A stretch of 7,497 bases of DNA from a bacterium (GTDB taxonomy: Bacteria > Oederibacteriota > JAJYGY01), in NCBI GenBank assembly GCA_021790555.1, contig JAJYGY010000026.1, positions 1 through 7,497 of the forward strand. Reading direction: 5' to 3'. Each line of letters starts with the position of its first letter. Position 1 is the stretch's first letter. Positions 1-4,441 of the stretch are shown piece after piece. Below the pieces are notes generated by a model. It did not search any database. It was not told where the DNA came from and saw only the letters and a program-made list of their open reading frames with translations. A program made the translations under genes and the position numbers.

Positions 1-251
1 CCAATCCTTCCAGCGGCCGGGCCTGGGTGGATTTCCGCCTGGAGAAGCCGGAGCAGGCCAGCCTGCAGGTGCTCAACCTGGACGGCCAGCGGGTGGCGGA
101 ACTGAACCTGGGAGGGCTGAACGCGGGCTCGCACCGGGCCGAACTTCCCCTGCGGGGCCTGGCCTCGGGGGTCTACCTGGTGGAACTGCGGGCCGACCAG
201 GGCTGGGGAAGCCGGCCGCTGGCTGCCACCAAGCTGGCCCTGCGGCGCTGA
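1..251 (+). CDS. C-terminal end of a secreted/surface protein with FlgD-like / T9SS type A-like sorting domain (5'-truncated)
   Basis: Only the last 82 codons are visible, read in the frame that begins at position 3 and ends with TGA at 249-251; the start lies outside the window. The fragment reads NPSSGRAWVDFRL at its left end and contains LQVLNLDGQRVAEL, then GLASGVYLVEL, and ends TKLALRR. The order is an NP.SG opening, a strand with hydrophobic-x-N-L-x-G-x-x-V, the G-L-x-S-G-V-Y turn, and a short basic tail. This is the pattern of the FlgD-like Ig fold and of the C-terminal domain that directs proteins through the type IX secretion system in Bacteroidota and relatives. Such domains end large exported enzymes or adhesins, so the missing N-terminal part is probably an extracellular protein. 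Its catalytic or binding function cannot be read here. The family call is good; actual T9SS export is an inference, because FlgD-like tails also occur in phyla without a proven T9SS. Confidence 0.8.
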   Translation, partial: NPSSGRAWVDFRLEKPEQASLQVLNLDGQRVAELNLGGLNAGSHRAELPLRGLASGVYLVELRADQGWGSRPLAATKLALRR

Positions 252-259
252 CGGGCCGG

Positions 260-275
260 CCGACATTTTTGTCGG
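260..275. repeat. Perfect inverted repeat CCGACA-TTTT-TGTCGG
   Basis: Two 6-bp arms, 260-265 and 270-275, are exact inverted copies separated by TTTT, starting nine bases after the upstream stop codon. Flanking GGCC copies at 254-257 and 279-282 could extend it as an RNA stem with a small internal mismatch. No T-run follows, so it is not a standard intrinsic terminator. It could be a protein-binding dyad or a 3'-end stabilising hairpin of the upstream transcript. Confidence 0.45.
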
Positions 276-310
276 AAAGGCCGAAAATTGTAGGGTTTTG
301 CGGCGCCTGA

Positions 311-331
311 GGGGGTTTTTGGCCCCCTTTT
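311..331 (+). terminator. Possible rho-independent terminator of the upstream gene
   Basis: GGGGG at 311-315 can pair with CCCCC at 323-327 across a TTTTTGG loop, and TTTT follows at 328-331. The geometry (GC stem, short loop, U tract) fits an intrinsic terminator about 60 nt after the upstream stop. The stem is only 5 bp and the U tract is short, so it may be weak. Confidence 0.45.
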
Positions 332-363
332 GCGGCCGGTTGTCTTGGCCCCCGATTTGCTTT

Positions 364-390
364 CCAGACATGGCGGACGGTCATGTCCGG
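364..390. promoter_or_regulatory. Inverted repeat directly upstream of the operon's ribosome binding site (operator or 5'-leader hairpin candidate)
   Basis: GACATG at 367-372 and CATGTC at 382-387 are perfect inverted copies separated by 9 bases. The symmetry extends to CC (364-365) and GG (389-390) around one A/C mismatch. The element ends two bases before the AAAGGAGG Shine-Dalgarno at 391-398. It could be a repressor operator overlapping the early transcript, or an RNA hairpin affecting ribosome access. A second overlapping dyad, CGGAC at 374-378 with GTCCG at 385-389, offers an alternative fold. No convincing -35/-10 pair is visible in the GC-rich gap. Confidence 0.4.
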
Positions 391-403
391 AAAGGAGGGG
401 GCC

Positions 404-1846
404 ATGGATTTTCAGGGCTATGAAACCGGGCAGTTCTACGACGAGCTTTTCGAGAGCGCGGGCAGGCCCCGCGCCGCGGCCAGGCCCCTGGTGGAAAGGC
501 TGGCCGCCATGCCCTCGGGCGACCTGGCGCGCCAGCAGAAGGCGGCCGAGGCGGAACTGCTGCAGATGGGCATCACCTTCCGCGTCTACGGCGACGAGCG
601 GGGGCAGGAGAAGATCTTCCCCTTCGACGTCATCCCCAGGGTGGTGGAGCGGGCGGAATGGGAGGCCGTGGAGAAGGGCCTCATCCAGCGCATCCAGGCC
701 CTCAACCTCTTCATCGACGACGTCTACCACAAGCGGCATATCCTGAAGGACAAGGTGGTGCCCGAGGACGTGGTGGCCTCCTCCTCGGGCTACCGGAGCG
801 CCTGCCTGGGGCTGGACCCTCCCCGGGGCGTGTGGATCCACGTCACCGGCACGGACCTGGTGCGCGACGGCGAGGGCGGCTTCCGGGTGCTGGAGGACAA
901 CCTGCGCTGCCCCTCGGGCGTGTCCTACGTGCTGAAGAACCGGCACGTGCTCAAGCGCGCCCTGCCCCAGGCCTTCCACGACATGCCGGTCAGCCCGGTG
1001 GACGACTACCCCGACCGCCTGCTTTCCGCCCTGCGCCACCTGGCCCCGGATTCGGCCGGCTCGCCCCGGGTGGTGGTGCTCACCCCGGGGCCCTACAATT
1101 CCGCCTATTTCGAGCACGCCTTCCTGGCCCAGCAGATGGGCGCCCAGCTGGTGGAGGGCCGCGACCTGTGCCTGTCCGGCGGCCGGGTGATGCTGCGCAC
1201 CACCCGGGGCCTGGAGAAGGTGGACGTCATCTACCGCCGGGTGGACGACGACTTCCTGGACCCCCAGGCCTTCCGCGCGGATTCCGGCCTGGGCCTGCCC
1301 GGCCTGATGGAAGCCTACCGCCGGGGCCGGGTGGCGCTCGCCAACGCCCCCGGCACCGGCGTGGCCGACGACAAGGCCGTCTACACCTACGTCCCCGACA
1401 TCATCCGCTACTACCTGCGCCAGGAACCCCTGCTTCCCAACGTCCCCACCTGGGCCTGCTGGCAGGAAAGCCAGCGCGCCTACGTGCTGGAGAACCTGCA
1501 CAAGATGGTGGTGAAGGCCGTGCACCAGTCGGGCGGCTACGGCATGCTGGTGGGCCCCCACGCCGGCCGGGAGGAGAGGGAGAAGTTCGCCGCCCTGATC
1601 CGCGAGCACCCGCGCGACTACATCGCCCAGCCCACCCTGGACCTTTCGCGGGCCCCCGTGCTGGTGGGCGACCGCCTGGAGGGCCGCCACGTGGACCTGC
1701 GGCCCTACGTGCTCCACGGAAAGTCCGTCACCGTGCTGCCGGGCGGGCTGACCCGGGTGGCGCTGAAGAAGGGCTCGCTGGTGGTCAATTCGTCGCAGGG
1801 CGGGGGCAGCAAGGACACCTGGGTGCTTGCGGGGGCGCCATGCTGA
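404..1846 (+). CDS. Circularly permuted ATP-grasp type 2 family protein, predicted amide/peptide ligase (DUF404/DUF407 type)
   Basis: This is a 480-residue cytoplasmic protein of the circularly permuted ATP-grasp family, close to the usual length. Conserved family signatures appear in order: LEDNLRCPSGVSYVLKNR (163-180), YFEHAFLAQQMG (235-246), YRRVDDDFLDP (277-287), NAPGTGVADDKAVY (314-327), KAVHQSGGYGM (371-381), and RPYVLHGK (433-440), followed by a Gly-rich tail with SSQGGGSKDTW. ATP-grasp enzymes activate a carboxylate as acyl phosphate and join it to an amine or thiol. The substrate of this family is unknown. An in-frame ATG at 383 exists, but AAAGGAGG at 391-398 lies inside that extension and is 5 bases from the ATG at 404, so 404 is chosen. 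It is the first gene of a four-gene operon, and its TGA overlaps the next start by 7 nt. The downstream alpha-E, Anbu and transglutaminase genes match the conserved neighbourhood of this family. Family assignment is secure; the reaction is inferred. Confidence 0.93.
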   Translation: MDFQGYETGQFYDELFESAGRPRAAARPLVERLAAMPSGDLARQQKAAEAELLQMGITFRVYGDERGQEKIFPFDVIPRVVERAEWEAVEKGLIQRIQALNLFIDDVYHKRHILKDKVVPEDVVASSSGYRSACLGLDPPRGVWIHVTGTDLVRDGEGGFRVLEDNLRCPSGVSYVLKNRHVLKRALPQAFHDMPVSPVDDYPDRLLSALRHLAPDSAGSPRVVVLTPGPYNSAYFEHAFLAQQMGAQLVEGRDLCLSGGRVMLRTTRGLEKVDVIYRRVDDDFLDPQAFRADSGLGLPGLMEAYRRGRVALANAPGTGVADDKAVYTYVPDIIRYYLRQEPLLPNVPTWACWQESQRAYVLENLHKMVVKAVHQSGGYGMLVGPHAGREEREKFAALIREHPRDYIAQPTLDLSRAPVLVGDRLEGRHVDLRPYVLHGKSVTVLPGGLTRVALKKGSLVVNSSQGGGSKDTWVLAGAPC

Positions 1847-2829
1847 GCCGCCTGGCCGACTCGCTCTACTGGATGGGGCGCTACGTGGAGCGGGCCGAGA
1901 ACGTGGCCCGGTTCATCGACGTCAACCTGAACCTGATGCTGGACATGCCCCTGGACGCCCCCCGGCAGTGGCGGCCCCTGGTGGTCACCACGGGCGATTT
2001 CGCCGATTTCGAGCGGCGCTTCGGCGAGGCCGGCATGGAATCGGCCGTGCGCTTCCTGGTGACCGACCCGGAAAACCCCAATTCCATCCTTTCCTGCGTG
2101 GGCAAGGCCCGCGAGAACGCCCGCACCATGCGCGAGGTCATCTCGTCGGAGATGTGGGAGACGCTCAACCGCTTCCACCTGGCCCTGCGCGACGAGGCCG
2201 GCGCCGCCGCGCCCGAGTTCCTGGCGGCCTTCTGCCGGCGGGTGAAGGAATTCAGCCACCTGTTCTGCGGGGTCGCCGACGCCACGCTTTCCCACGGCGA
2301 GGCCTGGCACTTCCTCAACCTGGGCCGCCTCTTCGAGAGGGCCGACAAGACCACCCGCATCCTGGACGTGAAGTACTTCATCCTGCTGCCCAAGGTGGAG
2401 GACGTGGGCACGCCCTACGACGACATCCTGTGGACCGCCCTGCTGAAGTCGGCCAGCGCCAACGAGATGTACCGCAAGAAGCACAGCCAGATCCACCCCA
2501 GCCGGGTGGCCGAGTTCCTGCTGCTGGACGAGGAGTTCCCCCGGGCCGTGCGGCACTGCCTGATCCGGGCCGAGGATTCGCTGCGCGCCGTCACCGGCAC
2601 GCCCGGGGGCCGCTGGGTCAACCCGGCCGAGCGGCTGCTGGGCCGGCTGCGCTCGGAGCTGGACTACGCCAACATCTGGGAGATCATCGCCGGCGGCATG
2701 CACGAATACCTGGACAACCTGGAGGCCAAGCTCAATTCCGTGGGCGAAGCGCTCTTCGCCATCTTCCTGTCGGACCTCCCGCCGGAGGCCTTCGACCTCA
2801 CCCCCCAGACGGAAAGGACCGACCAATGA
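1840..2829 (+). CDS. Alpha-E domain protein (DUF403)
   Basis: This 329-residue, largely helical protein begins MLSRLADSLYWMGRYVERAE, the hallmark N-terminus of the alpha-E family. Further family motifs are NPNSIL (80-85), ARENARTMREVIS (90-102) with EMWETLN (104-110), LFERADKTTRILDVKY (164-179), and SRVAEFLLLDEEFPRAV (221-237). No signal peptide or membrane segment is seen, so it should be cytoplasmic. Alpha-E proteins are nearly always encoded beside, or fused to, the circularly permuted ATP-grasp protein and are presumed to act with it; no enzymatic activity is established that I know of. The start ATG at 1840 overlaps the ATP-grasp stop (ATGCTGA), and a G-rich stretch at 1830-1835 could serve as a weak Shine-Dalgarno, so translation is probably coupled. 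A much longer reading in this frame, from about 658, is only the upstream gene read out of frame. The stop overlaps the next start as ATGA. Confidence 0.93.
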   Translation: MLSRLADSLYWMGRYVERAENVARFIDVNLNLMLDMPLDAPRQWRPLVVTTGDFADFERRFGEAGMESAVRFLVTDPENPNSILSCVGKARENARTMREVISSEMWETLNRFHLALRDEAGAAAPEFLAAFCRRVKEFSHLFCGVADATLSHGEAWHFLNLGRLFERADKTTRILDVKYFILLPKVEDVGTPYDDILWTALLKSASANEMYRKKHSQIHPSRVAEFLLLDEEFPRAVRHCLIRAEDSLRAVTGTPGGRWVNPAERLLGRLRSELDYANIWEIIAGGMHEYLDNLEAKLNSVGEALFAIFLSDLPPEAFDLTPQTERTDQ

Positions 2830-3551
2830 CGTTTTGCCTGGCCATGAAGGTGAAGGAGGGCCTGGTGGCCCTGGCCGACACCCGCATCACCAGCGGCACC
2901 GAACAGATCACCGGCAAGAAGGTCTCCATCCACCAGAACGGCAAGCATTCGCTCTTTTTGATGACCTCGGGCCTGCGCTCCGCCCGGGACAAGGCCCTGA
3001 CCTACTTCGACGAGCAGTTGGGCCAGGCCTGGGAGTCCTACGACCGTCTCTACCAGGCCGTGAACACCTTCGCCGACCAGGTGCGGCGCGTGGCCCGCGA
3101 GGACAAGGAGGCCCTGGAGGAGGGCGGCTACCGGTTCAACCTCTTTTCCATCATGGGGGGGCAGCTTTCCAAGGACGCCGAGCACAAGCTCTACCTGGTC
3201 TACCCCCAGGGCAACTGGGTGGAGGTGACCGACAGCACGCCCTACTACGCCATCGGCGAGTCGAGCTACGGCAAGCCCCTGCTGGACCGCGCCCTGAGCT
3301 ACGAAAGCGGCATGGACCTGGCCCTGAAGGTGGGCTACCTGGCCTTCGAGGCCACCCGCACCAGCGCCACGGACGTGGATTTCCCCATCGACATGGTGCT
3401 CTACCGCAAGGGCAGCTACCGCATGGCAGAGACGCGCTACGAAAGGGAGGATCTGGCCGCGGTCACGGAATGGTGGAAGAAGAGGGTGCGCGAGACCGTG
3501 GAACTGTGCCCCTCGGAATGGGCCAAGGCGGCCCTGGACAAGCTGCCCTAG
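2826..3551 (+). CDS. Anbu-type proteasome-like peptidase (ancestral beta-subunit family)
   Basis: This 241-residue protein belongs to the Ntn-hydrolase group related to the 20S proteasome beta subunit and HslV. It begins MTFCLAM, so removing Met1 exposes Thr as the N-terminal nucleophile with no long propeptide. LADTRITSG places Asp18 (Asp17 in mature numbering) as the conserved catalytic-site Asp. Lys31 or Lys32 is the candidate for the catalytic Lys. Later motifs are GESSYGKPLLDR (144-155), strongly diagnostic of Anbu, and SATDVDFPIDMVLY (180-193). In the literature, Anbu proteins form large ring or open-helical oligomers and their natural substrate is not established. The start has a good Shine-Dalgarno, GGAAAGGA at 2811-2818, seven bases away, and overlaps the alpha-E stop by 4 nt. 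Placement between alpha-E and transglutaminase genes supports a role in processing whatever the ATP-grasp enzyme makes. The loop between the Asp and the Lys looks about one residue shorter than in the Anbu sequences I remember. Confidence 0.92.
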   Translation: MTFCLAMKVKEGLVALADTRITSGTEQITGKKVSIHQNGKHSLFLMTSGLRSARDKALTYFDEQLGQAWESYDRLYQAVNTFADQVRRVAREDKEALEEGGYRFNLFSIMGGQLSKDAEHKLYLVYPQGNWVEVTDSTPYYAIGESSYGKPLLDRALSYESGMDLALKVGYLAFEATRTSATDVDFPIDMVLYRKGSYRMAETRYEREDLAAVTEWWKKRVRETVELCPSEWAKAALDKLP

Positions 3552-3577
3552 CAGGCCCCGGGCGGGGGAGGCCCCTG

Positions 3578-4429
3578 ATGAAATTCGAGATCACGCACCG
3601 GCTGCGCTACTCCTACGGCGGCGAGGTTTTCCTGGAACCCACCTGCCTGCGCCTGAAGCCGCGCCAGGACCCCGCCCAGGCCCTGGAATCCTACTCGCTT
3701 TCGGTCAGCCCCCGGCCGGCCGGAATGTCCGAATCCACCGACCTTTTCGGCAACCCCCAGGCCCTGCTGTGGTTCGGCCGGACCCAGCCGGGCCTGTCCC
3801 TGGCAGCCACGTCCCGCGTGGAGACCCGCCTTTTTGACCCCTTCCAGTACCTGGTGACCGACCTGCCCGTGCTTTCCCTGCCGGCCCGCTACGCCCCGGA
3901 AAGCCGGCGGGCCCTGGCGCCCTACCTTTTCCGCCCCCAGGCGGGGGAATCGGTGGACCAGTTCGCCCTGGCCCTTTCCAGGGAATGCGTGGGCAACACC
4001 CTGGCCTTCCTGCGGCGGGCGGCCCTGGCCCTGGCCGGCGACTTCCGGCCGCTGAAGCGTCCCGAGGGGGAGCCCCTGCCGCCGCCGCGCACCCTGGCCA
4101 GGGGCGAGGGCGCCTGCCGCGACCTGGCCGCGCTGTTCATCGACCTGTGCCGCTCGCTGGGCCTGGCGGCGCGTTTCGTCAGCGGCTACCATTGCCCGGC
4201 CGGGTCCGGGGACGCCGGCGAACTGCACGCCTGGGCCGAGGTCTACCTGCCCGGGGCGGGCTGGCGTGGCTGGGATCCCAGCCTGGGCCTGGCCGTGGCC
4301 GACCGGCACGTGGCCCTGGCGGCCGGGCCCGGCCACCAGGACGTGGCCCCTGTGTGGGGAAGCTACCGGGGCCTGTCGGCCTCGCGCCTGGAATACCAGG
4401 TGGAAATGACGGAGCTGGGCGGGGACTGA
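3578..4429 (+). CDS. Transglutaminase-like cysteine peptidase-fold protein with N-terminal beta domain
   Basis: This 283-residue protein begins MKFEITHRLRYSY, the characteristic N-terminal beta-rich region of bacterial transglutaminase-like proteins, with LRLKPRQ (24-30) and DLFGNP (55-60) after it. The papain-like triad is complete: Cys180 in GEGACRDLA, His217 in ELHAWAEVYL, and Asp233 in GWDPSLG. Bacterial members are thought mostly to be peptidases or amidases rather than cross-linking enzymes. No signal peptide is seen, so it should be cytoplasmic like the rest of the operon. The ATG at 3578 has GGGGGAGG at 3564-3571 six bases upstream and lies 26 nt after the Anbu stop. Alone of the four genes it does not overlap its neighbour and has its own strong ribosome site. 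It completes the ATP-grasp / alpha-E / Anbu / transglutaminase set and would add a second amide-cleaving activity. The 3' end converges on the next gene with only 12 nt between stop codons and no visible terminator. Confidence 0.93.
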   Translation: MKFEITHRLRYSYGGEVFLEPTCLRLKPRQDPAQALESYSLSVSPRPAGMSESTDLFGNPQALLWFGRTQPGLSLAATSRVETRLFDPFQYLVTDLPVLSLPARYAPESRRALAPYLFRPQAGESVDQFALALSRECVGNTLAFLRRAALALAGDFRPLKRPEGEPLPPPRTLARGEGACRDLAALFIDLCRSLGLAARFVSGYHCPAGSGDAGELHAWAEVYLPGAGWRGWDPSLGLAVADRHVALAAGPGHQDVAPVWGSYRGLSASRLEYQVEMTELGGD

Positions 4430-4441
4430 ACGCGGCGGCGC

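Noticed and set aside
383..403. Upstream ATG at 383 as the start of the ATP-grasp gene
   Set aside because: The strong AAAGGAGG at 391-398 lies inside this extension and is ideally spaced for the ATG at 404, while 383 has no ribosome site of its own.
173..1717. Long minus-strand open frame of 514 codons opposite the ATP-grasp gene
   Set aside because: Its translation is a low-complexity run of His, Val, Gly and Gln typical of the antisense of GC-rich codons. The plus-strand frame carries clear ATP-grasp motifs.
658..1839. Extension of the alpha-E gene upstream to about position 658
   Set aside because: The extra residues are an out-of-frame reading of the ATP-grasp gene. The alpha-E family's own N-terminus begins exactly at the ATG at 1840.
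1705..2826. Minus-strand open frame of 373 codons opposite the alpha-E gene
   Set aside because: No domain-like pattern and a composition typical of antisense frames; the opposite strand carries the conserved alpha-E motifs.
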